Shown: positions 1 to 8,184 of the stretch, one piece after another
How positions within the stretch are numbered: the first letter of the stretch is position 1
How the letters are laid out: each line of letters starts with the position of its first letter
Assembly: GCF_009760925.1 (NCBI RefSeq)
Contig: NZ_VRLV01000002.1
Coordinates: forward strand, 682,001-746,000
From: Nonomuraea typhae
GTDB taxonomy: Bacteria > Actinomycetota > Actinomycetes > Streptosporangiales > Streptosporangiaceae
Direction of reading: 5' to 3'
DNA length: 64,000 nucleotides
The notes under the pieces: generated by a model
Database searches by the model: none
Told to the model about the DNA's origin: nothing
Seen by the model: the letters and a program-made list of their open reading frames with translations, nothing else
Program-made: the position numbers and the translations under genes

Positions 1-524
1 AGCCCTCCGAACCCGCCCCTTGCCCGGAAACCCCCGAAACCGCCGCCTCCTCCAGGGCCGCCCCTTCCCCTGAAGCCCCTGGCAAGCCGGCCCGATGATC
101 CGCCCCGCCCACTGGGAAGGGCGGGCAGGGCGGTGGCGGACAGGGCGAGGGACAGCGAGGCCAAGGTGGGCGACCAGATCGGGATGGCCAGCACAGCGAG
201 CGCGCCCGCGTACGCGAGGGCCTGGCGCCAGGGCAGCGTGTACACCAGGAAGGACACCACCAAGGGCGCGGCCAGCGGGGTGGCCACCGCATCGGTGGTC
301 AGGGTCAGGGCGGCCGTGGCCAGAACGGTCAGCACCCCCACCACTCGCGGGAACCGAACCACGGCCAGCAGAGCCAGATCCACCAGGAGGTTCAGGACCA
401 GGTTGGCGGTGAACCCGTCGCCGGGCAGCTGAAGGGCCACCTGCGCGGCGGCGTACAGCAGTCCGGCGGCACAGGCGGCGCCCAGGACCTTGCGACGCTC
501 CCCCGCGGCCTGACCCGTCACCAC
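1..524 (-). CDS. Sensor histidine kinase, N-terminal membrane part (cut by window edge)
   Basis: The reading frame starts at a GTG at 524, preceded by a purine-rich GGGGAGGGGG stretch, and stays open to the left edge, giving 174 residues with no stop. It has about four hydrophobic segments (roughly residues 13-32, 38-55, 62-95 and 100-118) separated by short Arg-containing loops, as in the N-terminal domain of NarL-partner histidine kinases. Residues after about 138 form a Gly/Arg-rich linker. The dimerisation and ATPase domains would lie beyond the edge, so the kinase call is inferred from topology and from the response regulator 130 bases upstream on the same strand. Any four-helix membrane protein would fit the visible part. 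Confidence 0.5.
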   Translation of the reverse strand, partial: MVTGQAAGERRKVLGAACAAGLLYAAAQVALQLPGDGFTANLVLNLLVDLALLAVVRFPRVVGVLTVLATAALTLTTDAVATPLAAPLVVSFLVYTLPWRQALAYAGALAVLAIPIWSPTLASLSLALSATALPALPSGRGGSSGRLARGFRGRGGPGGGGGFGGFRARGGFGG

Positions 525-654
525 AGACCAGCCCCCTCCCCTACAGCCCGACCCGCCGCAACAAACCGCCCCCCACCCCCTGAACCCCAGCCCGCCGAAC
601 CAGACCAACCCCCACCCTCTGGACTCCGGCCCTGGTCCCCTGAACTCCGGTCCG

Positions 655-1332
655 TCATCGTGGGCCGGTGTCCGTCAGGCCGGCGCGTTGGGCGAGGAGG
701 GCGGCCTGGGTGCGGTGGGTGAGGCCGAGTTTGACCAGGAGGCGGGAGACGTAGCTCTTCACCGTGGTCTCCGACAGGAACAGCCGCCCGACGATCTGCG
801 GGTTGGTGAGTCCCTCGCCCAGGCAGGTGAGGATCTCGCGTTCGCGCTCGGTCAGGTCGCCGATGCGGGCCCGGGCCTCGGCCCGCTGGTCGTCGTCCTC
901 GCTCGAACCGCTGAGCAGCCGGTGGGCGGCGATCGGGGACATGACCACGTGGCCGTCGGCGGCGACCCGGATGAGGTTGAGCAGGTCTTCCGCGGGCGTG
1001 GTCTTGACCAGGAAGCCTCCGGCTCCGGCGGCCAGGGCGGCGCGGACGTGGGTGTCGTCGTCGAAGGTGGTCAGCGCGATCACGGTGGGCGGGGCGGCCA
1101 GGGCGGCGATCTCCCTGGTGGCCGTGACGCCGTCCACGCCGGGCATGCGCAGGTCCATGAGGACCACGTCGGGGCGGCCGCGCAGCACCTCCTCAACGGC
1201 CTCGGCGCCGTCGCGGGCCTCCCCCACGATGTCGATCTCCGGGCTGGAGGTGAGGATAGTGCGCAGGTGCCTGCGGACCATCGGGTCGTCATCGACGAGC
1301 AGCACCCTGATCACGCCTTCCGAGTCTGTCAC
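655..1332 (-). CDS. NarL/LuxR-family response regulator
   Basis: This 225-residue cytoplasmic protein has a receiver domain with the acidic cluster at Asp14-16, phosphoacceptor Asp60 in VVLMDLRMPG and the conserved Lys110 in GGFLVKTTP. It ends in a LuxR-type helix-turn-helix (about 160-205) carrying LTEREREIL and SETTVKSYVSRLL. Phosphorylation at Asp60 is expected to promote DNA binding. The ATG at 1332 lies six bases after the stop of the broken esterase, and the probable partner kinase follows at 524. Length and motifs are standard for the family; the target genes are unknown. Confidence 0.93.
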   Translation of the reverse strand: MTDSEGVIRVLLVDDDPMVRRHLRTILTSSPEIDIVGEARDGAEAVEEVLRGRPDVVLMDLRMPGVDGVTATREIAALAAPPTVIALTTFDDDTHVRAALAAGAGGFLVKTTPAEDLLNLIRVAADGHVVMSPIAAHRLLSGSSEDDDQRAEARARIGDLTEREREILTCLGEGLTNPQIVGRLFLSETTVKSYVSRLLVKLGLTHRTQAALLAQRAGLTDTGPR

Positions 1333-1338
1333 ACCGCC

Positions 1339-2423
1339 TCACCCGGACACCTTGCTCCAGAACCCGCAGCGGTGTTCGCTGCCCAGGTCGACTGGCTTGA
1401 TGCCGCCCTGGTCGGCCGGTTTGAGGCTGATGGCCGTGCCGGAGCGCGGGTCGAAGGCGGGCCATCCGGCGGGCTCGCCGGTGCGGGCGAAGGAGGTCCA
1501 GAAGCCGATCATCCGGTCGGCCAGGCGCCACTGCGCGGGGGTGAAGTCGTCCCATGGCCGGCCGTGCAGGTCGAAGAGGTACGGCAGGTCGCTGGCGTGT
1601 TGTGCCCCCGGCGGGAAGCCGGCGGGGATGCGGGCCAGGTTGGGCGCCTTCTCGTCGGCGAGCTCGAAGGCGTAGACCGGGGTACGGCGGGCCATCGCGC
1701 GATCGGCCCACACGGTCGGGCAGGCCCAGGCGCGGTCGTCGGCCACGGTCGCCCAGGCGAGGGCCGGGGAGCGGTAGTCCGGCAGCGGGTACGCCCGCAG
1801 GACCGTCTCGGCGTGCTCCGCTGACCCATTCGAGCATGCACGAGCCGGATTGGATGATCGCCTTGTGGATCAGGCCCCGCGCGGCGGGCGAGGTCAGCAG
1901 GGCGCAGGTGCTCATGCCCCCGGCCGACTCCCCGAACACGGTGACGTTGCCCGGGTCGCCGCCGAAGGCCGCGGCGTTGCGCTTGGTCCAGCGCAGGGCT
2001 TCGAGCTGGTCGGCCAGGCCGAAGGTGCCCGATCCGGCCAGGCCGGGCAGCCCGAGGTAGCCGAAGGCGCCGAGCCGGTAGTTGACCGTGACCACGATGA
2101 CCTCGCCCTTGGCGACCAGGCGGCGCGGGTCGTAGGCGCTGCCCCAGCCGGTGGTGTAGCCGCCGCCGTGCAGCCAGACCATGACCGGCAGCGCCCTGCC
2201 GGTGTGCCTGGCCGGGACGGTGACGTTGACGAACAGGCAGTCTTCCGCGCCGATCTGCTTGCCGGCCGCCAGTTGCGTGCAGCTCTCGCCGGGCTCGGTG
2301 GCGTCGGCCCCCCGGCCAGGGCTCCACCCGGACGGGGTCCCTCCACCGCAGCTCGACCACGGGGGCCCCGGGCACGGTCATCGAGCCCAGCACGAGCAGC
2401 ATCGCGAGCAGCGACGATCCCAT
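1339..2423 (-). pseudogene. Decayed type-B carboxylesterase
   Basis: The remnants lie in three frames. The first (from ATG 2423, with an AAGGAG ribosome site) encodes a signal-peptide-like start and runs into LRWRDPVRVEPWPG. Near a G-run at about 2312 the homology continues in another frame with EDCLFVNV, the oxyanion motif HGGG and the nucleophile elbow GESAGG. After SGSCMLEW (about 1826) homology resumes in the third frame (AETVLRAYPLPDY to the stop), which includes the His-bearing segment AQHASDLPYLF. Compared with the roughly 500-residue family, about 40 residues are missing after the signal peptide and about 100 in the middle, where the catalytic acid normally lies. Two frameshifts plus deletions make a functional enzyme very unlikely. 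Confidence 0.82.
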
Positions 2424-2461
2424 GACCTACTCCTTTTCGATTCACGGGATCGCCAAACTAC

Positions 2462-2519
2462 GCAACGCGCACCGGTCACCGGCACCCGCGAAAGTTGCGG
2501 ACTGGTGACCGGAGGTTGC
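2462..2519 (-). terminator. Possible hairpin after pnkp
   Basis: A 9-bp perfect inverted repeat (CCGGTCACC at 2472-2480 with GGTGACCGG at 2504-2512) is flanked by outer GCAAC/GTTGC arms. It lies directly downstream of the pnkp stop on the minus strand and could end the hen1-pnkp transcript. There is no U-tract, so it would be the U-less type common in actinobacteria. Confidence 0.4.
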
Positions 2520-2524
2520 ATATC

Positions 2525-4996
2525 TCAGAGCCGGGGGTCGACCGGCTCGGTCTCCATGGCCAGCACGGCGAAGACGGGCTCGTGCACCCGCCACATCGCC
2601 TCGCCCTCGGCCAGCCGGGCCAGCGCCTCCAGCCCCAGCGAGTGCTCCCGCAGCGCCAGCGAGCGCTTCTTGCCGAGGAAGCGGCGGCGCAGCACCTCCA
2701 GCGACTCGGTGTAGTCGGGCCCGTAGATGATGCGCAGGTACTCCTGCCCGCGCACCTTGACCCCGGGCTGGACCCGGCCCGGCACGTGCGCGGCGGGCTT
2801 GACCACCATGCCCTCGCCGCCCTGCGCCGTCATCGCCTCCCACCAGGCCGTGGCCTCCTCGCGCGCGGCCGCCGAGTCCAGCGGGACGAAGACGTGCCGC
2901 GTGGGCGTGATCAGCTCCGACTCCAGCCCGCCCAGCAGGGACAGGTGCCAGGCGTGCGGCTCGAGCGCGGTGTTGCGCCCGGTCTGCGCGTTCCCGCAGG
3001 CCAGGATCTGGAACGGCGCCAGCCGTACGCCGTCGAGGCCGTCGACGGGCCAGCAGTAGCGCGCATACGCCGCGCGGAATCGGGCAGCGTTGTCCTGGCG
3101 GCGTCGGGTGCGCGCCAGCAGTCCGCCCACATCCAGGCCGCGCCCGGCCGCCGTCTCCAGGGCCGCCGTGGCCAGCGGAAGCGCGCTGCCCGCCGCGGCG
3201 CCGACGGCCGCGTACTGCGTCTTGATCAGCTCGCCCGCCTTGGCCGACCAGGGCAGCAGCTCGCAGTCGAGCATGAGCCAGTCGGCGCCGAGCTCGTCCC
3301 ACAGCGGGGCGACGGCCGCGCGCAGCCGCTCCACCAGCGGCGCGGTGTCGTCGAAGAAGCGGCGGCCGGTGCGCGTGTAGATCTCGCCCGCGCTGCCGTC
3401 CGTCACGCCGAAGCGCGCCGCGGCCGCCTCGGGGGTCTTCGCGAGTACGGCTACCGCCCGCGAACCCATGTGCTTCTCCTCGCACACCACCTCGGTGACC
3501 CCGGCGGCGGCGAACTCCTCGAACGCCTGGGCCGGGTGCTCCAGGTACCCGTCGAGCTGGGAGGTCTCCGGCGGCGCCATGGTCGGCGGCAGGTAGACCA
3601 GCCAGCGCGGGTCGGCGGCGAAGCGGCTCATGACCTCCAGCGCGGCAGCGGCGTTGGTGTCGAACACCTTCACCCGCGGGCCGAAGCGGGTCTCGACGTA
3701 GCGGGTGCCCTGGACGTCGTTGATGTCCAGCTGGCCGGGCTCGCGGGTGTGGCCGCCGAGCGGCTTGACCGACTCGTACCAGACCTTCTCGGCCGGCACG
3801 GAGACGATCTCGCGCGACGGGTAGCGCAACGCCGTCAACTTTCCGCCGAACACCACTCCGGTGTCGAGGCAGATGGTGTTGTTGACCCACTCCGGCCGGA
3901 TGGTCGGGGTGTGCCCGTAGACGACCATGGCCCGGCCGCGGTACTCCTCCGCCCACGGGTAACGCACCGGCAGGCCGTACTCGTCGGTCTCCCCGGTGGT
4001 GTCGCCGTAGAGCGCGAAGGCGCGCACCCGGCCGGAGGCGCGCCCGTGGTATGCCTCCTTGAGGCCGGCGTGCGCGACCACGAGCTTGCCGTCGTCGAGC
4101 ACGTAGTGGCTGAGCAGGCCGTCCATGAACACGCGGGCCCGCTCGGCGAAGGCCGGGTCGCCGGCCGCGAGCTGGTCGAGCGACTCCTGCAGGCCGTGCG
4201 CGACCCGCACCTTTCGGCCGTTGAGCGCGCGCACGAGCTTCTGCTCGTGGTTGCCGGCCACGCAGATGGCGGTGCCGGCCTCGACCATGTCCATGACGAT
4301 GCGCAGCACGCCGGGCGTGTCGGGGCCGCGGTCGACGAGGTCGCCGACGAAGACGGCGGTGCGGCCCTCCGGGTGGTGGACGCCCTGCCAGCCGAGCTCG
4401 CCCAGCAGCGTCTCCAGCTCGGCGCGGCAGCCGTGCACGTCGCCGATGATGTCGAACGGGCCGTGCAGGTGGCGCAGGTCGCTCCACGCCTTCTCGTAGG
4501 TGATCGTCGCGGCGTCGATCTCGTCGAGGCCGCGCAGCACGTGCACCTTCCTGAAGCCGTCCCGGTTGATCTTGCCGAGGGAACGGCGCAGGTCCTTGCG
4601 CTGCCGGATGACGACACCGGCCCCGAAGTCGCGGTCGGGCCTGGTCTCGTTGCGCGCGATCGCCGTCTCCTCGGGTACGTCGAGGACGATCGCGTCGGCC
4701 AGCACGTCGTGCTGCCTGGCCAGCTCGATGAGGCTCTTGCGGGCCTGATACTGCACGTTGGTGGCGTCGACCACGGTGAACAGGCCGCGGCTCAGCCGTA
4801 CGCCCACGATGTGGTGGAGCAGGTCGAACGCGGCAGGGGTGGCGCTCTGGTCGTTCTCGTCGTCGGAGACCAGGCCGCGGCAGAAGTCGGAGGAGATCAC
4901 CTGCGTGCGCTTGAAGTGCTTGGCGGCGAACGTCGACTTCCCGCTGCCCGAGACCCCCACCAGCACCACGAGGGACAGTTCGGGAACGCTAATCAC
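2525..4996 (-). CDS. pnkp: Polynucleotide kinase-phosphatase-ligase Pnkp
   Basis: This 823-residue RNA end-healing and sealing enzyme has three modules. The N-terminal kinase has the P-loop GVSGSGKST (about residues 14-22). The calcineurin-type 2',3'-phosphatase has DIIGDVHG (from about 182), GDLVDRG (about 218), GNHE (about 248) and YGHTP (about 360). The C-terminal adenylyltransferase has its nucleotidyl Lys in EEKHMGSRA (about Lys508). The GTG start at 4996 was chosen because the protein then begins VISVPELSLVVLVG, like known Pnkp proteins; a longer frame to 5143 would run deep inside hen1. The start overlaps the hen1 stop by eight bases, so the two genes are translationally coupled. By family knowledge the ligase needs the Hen1 partner for activity. 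Confidence 0.95.
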   Translation of the reverse strand: MISVPELSLVVLVGVSGSGKSTFAAKHFKRTQVISSDFCRGLVSDDENDQSATPAAFDLLHHIVGVRLSRGLFTVVDATNVQYQARKSLIELARQHDVLADAIVLDVPEETAIARNETRPDRDFGAGVVIRQRKDLRRSLGKINRDGFRKVHVLRGLDEIDAATITYEKAWSDLRHLHGPFDIIGDVHGCRAELETLLGELGWQGVHHPEGRTAVFVGDLVDRGPDTPGVLRIVMDMVEAGTAICVAGNHEQKLVRALNGRKVRVAHGLQESLDQLAAGDPAFAERARVFMDGLLSHYVLDDGKLVVAHAGLKEAYHGRASGRVRAFALYGDTTGETDEYGLPVRYPWAEEYRGRAMVVYGHTPTIRPEWVNNTICLDTGVVFGGKLTALRYPSREIVSVPAEKVWYESVKPLGGHTREPGQLDINDVQGTRYVETRFGPRVKVFDTNAAAALEVMSRFAADPRWLVYLPPTMAPPETSQLDGYLEHPAQAFEEFAAAGVTEVVCEEKHMGSRAVAVLAKTPEAAAARFGVTDGSAGEIYTRTGRRFFDDTAPLVERLRAAVAPLWDELGADWLMLDCELLPWSAKAGELIKTQYAAVGAAAGSALPLATAALETAAGRGLDVGGLLARTRRRQDNAARFRAAYARYCWPVDGLDGVRLAPFQILACGNAQTGRNTALEPHAWHLSLLGGLESELITPTRHVFVPLDSAAAREEATAWWEAMTAQGGEGMVVKPAAHVPGRVQPGVKVRGQEYLRIIYGPDYTESLEVLRRRFLGKKRSLALREHSLGLEALARLAEGEAMWRVHEPVFAVLAMETEPVDPRL

Positions 4997-6449
4997 GCGT
5001 GAAAACCCCCATCTGAGTCGAAGGACCCACTTCTGGATCCTCTTCGCCGACCGCCTTGACCGCGACGCTGTAGCCGTACTGCTCGCACACCCTGGCGCAC
5101 CACGCGGCGAACTCCGCCCGCGTCCACTCGAAGCGGTGATCACGGTGCCGCATCCCGGTCAGGAACTCGTAGCGCACGTTGTACTCGACGTTCGGCGTGG
5201 TCACGAGCACGTGCTGCGGCCTGGCCGTACCGAAGACCACGCGCTCCAGCGCGGGCAGGCGTGGCGGGTCCACGTGCTCGATCACCTCCATGAGCACCGC
5301 GGCGTCGTACCCGGCGAAGCGCTTGTCGGTGTAGGTCAGCGCCCCCTGGAACAACGTGAGCCGGGCACGCTTGCTGTCCGGCATGCGCTCCAGCCGCAAC
5401 TTCCGGGCGGCGATCGTCAACGCCAGCGGCGAGACGTCAACCCCGGTCACCTGGGTGTACCGCGGCTTGGCCAGCAGCGCGCCGACCAGCTCGCCCTGAC
5501 CGCACCCCAGGTCGATCACGCTGGACGCGCCGAGCTCCTCCAGCGTCGCCAGCACCGCCTCGCGCCGCAGCACGTTGAGCGGCCGAGCCTTGACCGGAGC
5601 CGCGGAAGCCTCCTCGGCGGCCAGCGCCTCCTCGGTCTCGGCCGCCACCGCCTCGTCGGCCGCGGTCTCGTCCGGCGCCGCCTCCTCGGCGACCGCGGGC
5701 TCGAGCTGCTCCTCGGTCTCGTCCCCGAGCTCGGCCAGCCGGGCCAGCGCCGATCGCGCCAGCGCCCAGCGCCGCCCGAGATAACGCCGCGCGATCACCC
5801 CGCGCATGGGGTGCTCCCGCAGCCACCCCTCACCGGCCCGAAGCAACTTGTCCACTTCGTCCGGCGCGACCCAGTAGTGCTTGGCGTCATCCAGCACCGG
5901 CAGCAGCACGTAAAGCTGATTCAACGCCTCGGACAGCCGCAAGGTCCCCCGCAGCGTAAGCCGCACATATCGCGACTCACCCCATTCCGGGAAGCTCTCA
6001 TCCAGAGGTACGGCTTCCGCCTCGACGTCCCACCCGAGCGGCTCGAACACCCCGCGGGCCAGATCCGCCCCGCCCCGGCACACCAGCGTGATCACCAGCG
6101 GCAGCGGCGTCCCGGGCAGCTCGGGCTTCGCGTTGCACCGCCCGGCGCGGGCCGTCCTGAACACGTCGGCCAGCGTCACCGCCATCAGCGACGAGGCCGC
6201 GTACGGCCGGTCGTTGACGTACTGCGACAGGCTGAAGTCGGGCGAGTTCTTCCCACTGGACCTGACCAGCGCCACCGGATCCACTTCCAGAAGCAGCGCG
6301 ACCGTGCACCGGTCCTCGCTCGCCTCTGGATAGAACACCGTCGCCGTCCCGAAGGATTGCCGGAACTCCTGCACCCGGTCGGGATGCTTGTGCAGCAGGA
6401 AGCCCAGGTCAGTGGCCGGCGTGGCGGTGGTCGTGATCGTGAGTAGCAC
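4989..6449 (-). CDS. hen1: Hen1, RNA 3'-terminal ribose 2'-O-methyltransferase
   Basis: This 486-residue partner of Pnkp methylates the 2'-OH at broken RNA ends before sealing, protecting repaired tRNA from renewed ribotoxin cleavage (family knowledge). The N-terminal part (about 1-230) is the ligase-activating domain. An Ala/Glu-rich linker follows, and a SAM methyltransferase domain occupies about 290-480, with VIDLGCGQGELVG as the SAM motif. The metal-binding set EVIEH plus the His-rich RHRDHRFEW segment matches Hen1 Mn2+ ligands. It is the first gene of a two-gene operon, 43 bases downstream of the Uma2-like gene on the same strand. Confidence 0.94.
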   Translation of the reverse strand: MLLTITTTATPATDLGFLLHKHPDRVQEFRQSFGTATVFYPEASEDRCTVALLLEVDPVALVRSSGKNSPDFSLSQYVNDRPYAASSLMAVTLADVFRTARAGRCNAKPELPGTPLPLVITLVCRGGADLARGVFEPLGWDVEAEAVPLDESFPEWGESRYVRLTLRGTLRLSEALNQLYVLLPVLDDAKHYWVAPDEVDKLLRAGEGWLREHPMRGVIARRYLGRRWALARSALARLAELGDETEEQLEPAVAEEAAPDETAADEAVAAETEEALAAEEASAAPVKARPLNVLRREAVLATLEELGASSVIDLGCGQGELVGALLAKPRYTQVTGVDVSPLALTIAARKLRLERMPDSKRARLTLFQGALTYTDKRFAGYDAAVLMEVIEHVDPPRLPALERVVFGTARPQHVLVTTPNVEYNVRYEFLTGMRHRDHRFEWTRAEFAAWCARVCEQYGYSVAVKAVGEEDPEVGPSTQMGVFTRD

Positions 6450-6491
6450 GCGGAAAGTCTGGCTTATCCCGTATCAAGATCGCGAACCAAT

Positions 6492-7133
6492 TCAGGCCCA
6501 GGGCCGCCAGTCGTCCGTCGGAATGGTCACCTTGAAGGGGTCGGGCAGGTCCACGGTCTCGCCGAAGGACCAGGAACGCACGGACGCGTAGACGCCGCGT
6601 TCGCGATCGGGGCCGGCGAACAGAGCGGTCATCGAGACGGCCGGGTCACGGTCGACCAGGAGGAAGAAGGGGATCCCGGCCCGCGAGTAGCCGGCCCACT
6701 TCGTGGCGCCGCCTCCCGGGGAAGCAGGCTCACGATCATGGCCGGCGGTGTCGCTGGACGTCACCTCCACCACCAGGTTGACCTGGTACCCGGCTAACCA
6801 CTGGAGGTCCTTCTGCGCCGCGTCGTCATAGACATCGGCATCCATGACGAGGACATCGGGCACATAGCCATCCGCTGTGGACAGATTCAGGTCGGCGACC
6901 TCGACGGTTTGCCAAGGGAACGTGTCGTCCTGGAGCTCAGCGGTGACGAAGGCACGGCGAATGCCGTGAATGATCCAGTTGTGCCCCAGGGATGGCATGG
7001 GCGACACGACGACCCGACCTCCAATGATCTCGACTCGCGTGCCGTCGCGAACCTTGAGGTACTCGGCCAGGTCGCCTCTGAGCCACATGGCGTAGGGGGA
7101 ATCCGTCACGGCCACAAAGCGAAGGTAATCCAC
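6492..7133 (-). CDS. Uma2-family (DUF820) PD-(D/E)XK nuclease-like protein
   Basis: This 213-residue protein has the Uma2/DUF820 layout: an opening segment ending VEIIGGRVVVSP, then VPDVLVM, VNLVVEVTSSD and TKWAGYSRAGIPFFLLVDRD. These place Asp, Glu and Lys at the positions of a PD-(D/E)XK core, but cleavage has not been shown for most members. The family is multicopy in large actinomycete genomes. The GTG at 7133 gives full length; internal GTG starts are possible because the ribosome site is weak. It lies 43 bases upstream of hen1 in the same direction, so cotranscription with the RNA-repair pair is possible. Confidence 0.82.
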   Translation of the reverse strand: MDYLRFVAVTDSPYAMWLRGDLAEYLKVRDGTRVEIIGGRVVVSPMPSLGHNWIIHGIRRAFVTAELQDDTFPWQTVEVADLNLSTADGYVPDVLVMDADVYDDAAQKDLQWLAGYQVNLVVEVTSSDTAGHDREPASPGGGATKWAGYSRAGIPFFLLVDRDPAVSMTALFAGPDRERGVYASVRSWSFGETVDLPDPFKVTIPTDDWRPWA

Positions 7134-7179
7134 GCTCCGTGACCGTGCCGTAGCCGAACGGCCGGCGGGGTGGGAAACC

Positions 7180-8094
7180 TTATACGTGGGGCAGGATCTC
7201 CGCCGCGATCAGCTCCAGGTGGTCCAGGTCGGACAGGTCCATCAGCTGCAGATACACATGCTCGGCCCCCAGCGCCGCGAACTGCTCCAGCTTGCCCAGC
7301 ACCTCCGACGGCGTCCCGGCCAGGCCGTTGCCGCGCAGGGACGACAGGTCGGAGCCGATGGCGGCGGCGCGGCGGTCCAGTTCGGCCTGGCCGGTGGCCA
7401 CACAGGTCGTCTGGGCGGCCGACATCAGGACCGTACGGCCGGCCTCGGCGGCGGCCTGCCGTACCGTGTCGAAGAACGTCCCGGTCTCGTCCACGGTGCG
7501 GAAGGGGACGTTGAACTCGTCGGCGTAGCGGGCGGCCAGGCGCGGGGTGCGCTTGGCGCCGAAGCCGCCGATGATGATCGGCGGGCGGGGGCGCTGGAGC
7601 GGTTTGGGGAGGGCGGGTGAGTCCTTCAGCTGGTAGTGGGTGCCGTCGTAGGAGAACGGGGCGTCGGCGCTCCAGAGGCCGGTGATGATCTGGAGCTGCT
7701 CCTCGAAGCGGTCGAAGCGCTCGCCGATCGGCGGGAAGGGGATGCCGTAGGAGGCGTGCTCGGTCTCGTACCAGCCGGTTCCGAAGCCGAGTTCGATCCG
7801 GCCGCCGCTCATCCGGTCCACCTGGGCGACGCTGATCGCCAGCGGGCCGGGCAGGCGGAAGGTCGCGGGGGTGACCAGCGTCCCCAGGCGCAGGCGGGAG
7901 GTGTCCCTGGCCAGGCCGGCGAGGGTGATCCAGGCGTCGGTGGAGCCCGGGCCCGGCTCGCCCGGTCCGATGCGCTGGTAGTGGTCGGAGCGGAAGAACG
8001 CGTCGAAACCCAGCCGCTCGGCTGCCTGCGCGACGGCGAGCAGGTCGTCGTAGGTCGCGCCTTCCTGCGGCTCGGTGAAGATCCTCAACTTCAT
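7180..8094 (-). CDS. LLM-class F420-dependent oxidoreductase
   Basis: A 304-residue luciferase-like monooxygenase-fold protein. It starts with the family-typical MKLRIFTEPQEGATYDDLL and has LGFDAFFRSDHY, RLRLGTLVTPATFRLPG, GRIELGFGTGWYETEHASYG and the late RPPIIIGGFGAKRTPRLAARYADEFN (quoted in overlapping parts), typical of actinobacterial flavin/F420 reductases of this group. The substrate is unknown. An in-frame ATG nine bases upstream (8103) is an alternative start. The 90 bases between it and the divergent secreted-protein gene hold both promoters. Confidence 0.87.
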   Translation of the reverse strand: MKLRIFTEPQEGATYDDLLAVAQAAERLGFDAFFRSDHYQRIGPGEPGPGSTDAWITLAGLARDTSRLRLGTLVTPATFRLPGPLAISVAQVDRMSGGRIELGFGTGWYETEHASYGIPFPPIGERFDRFEEQLQIITGLWSADAPFSYDGTHYQLKDSPALPKPLQRPRPPIIIGGFGAKRTPRLAARYADEFNVPFRTVDETGTFFDTVRQAAAEAGRTVLMSAAQTTCVATGQAELDRRAAAIGSDLSSLRGNGLAGTPSEVLGKLEQFAALGAEHVYLQLMDLSDLDHLELIAAEILPHV

Positions 8095-8184
8095 ATGGCC
8101 CATTATCTGGAGATTGGCCGCGCGGCTCCGCACACCCTTGCTAAATTTCACTTTCGGTAGCCATCCCGCCACGAAGGGTTGCCC

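Noticed and set aside
2495..5002. An 835-codon open frame on the plus strand opposite pnkp
   Set aside because: High-GC DNA leaves long antisense frames; the pnkp protein on the other strand has all family motifs, and the antisense product is Arg/Gly/Ala-rich and unlike any protein.
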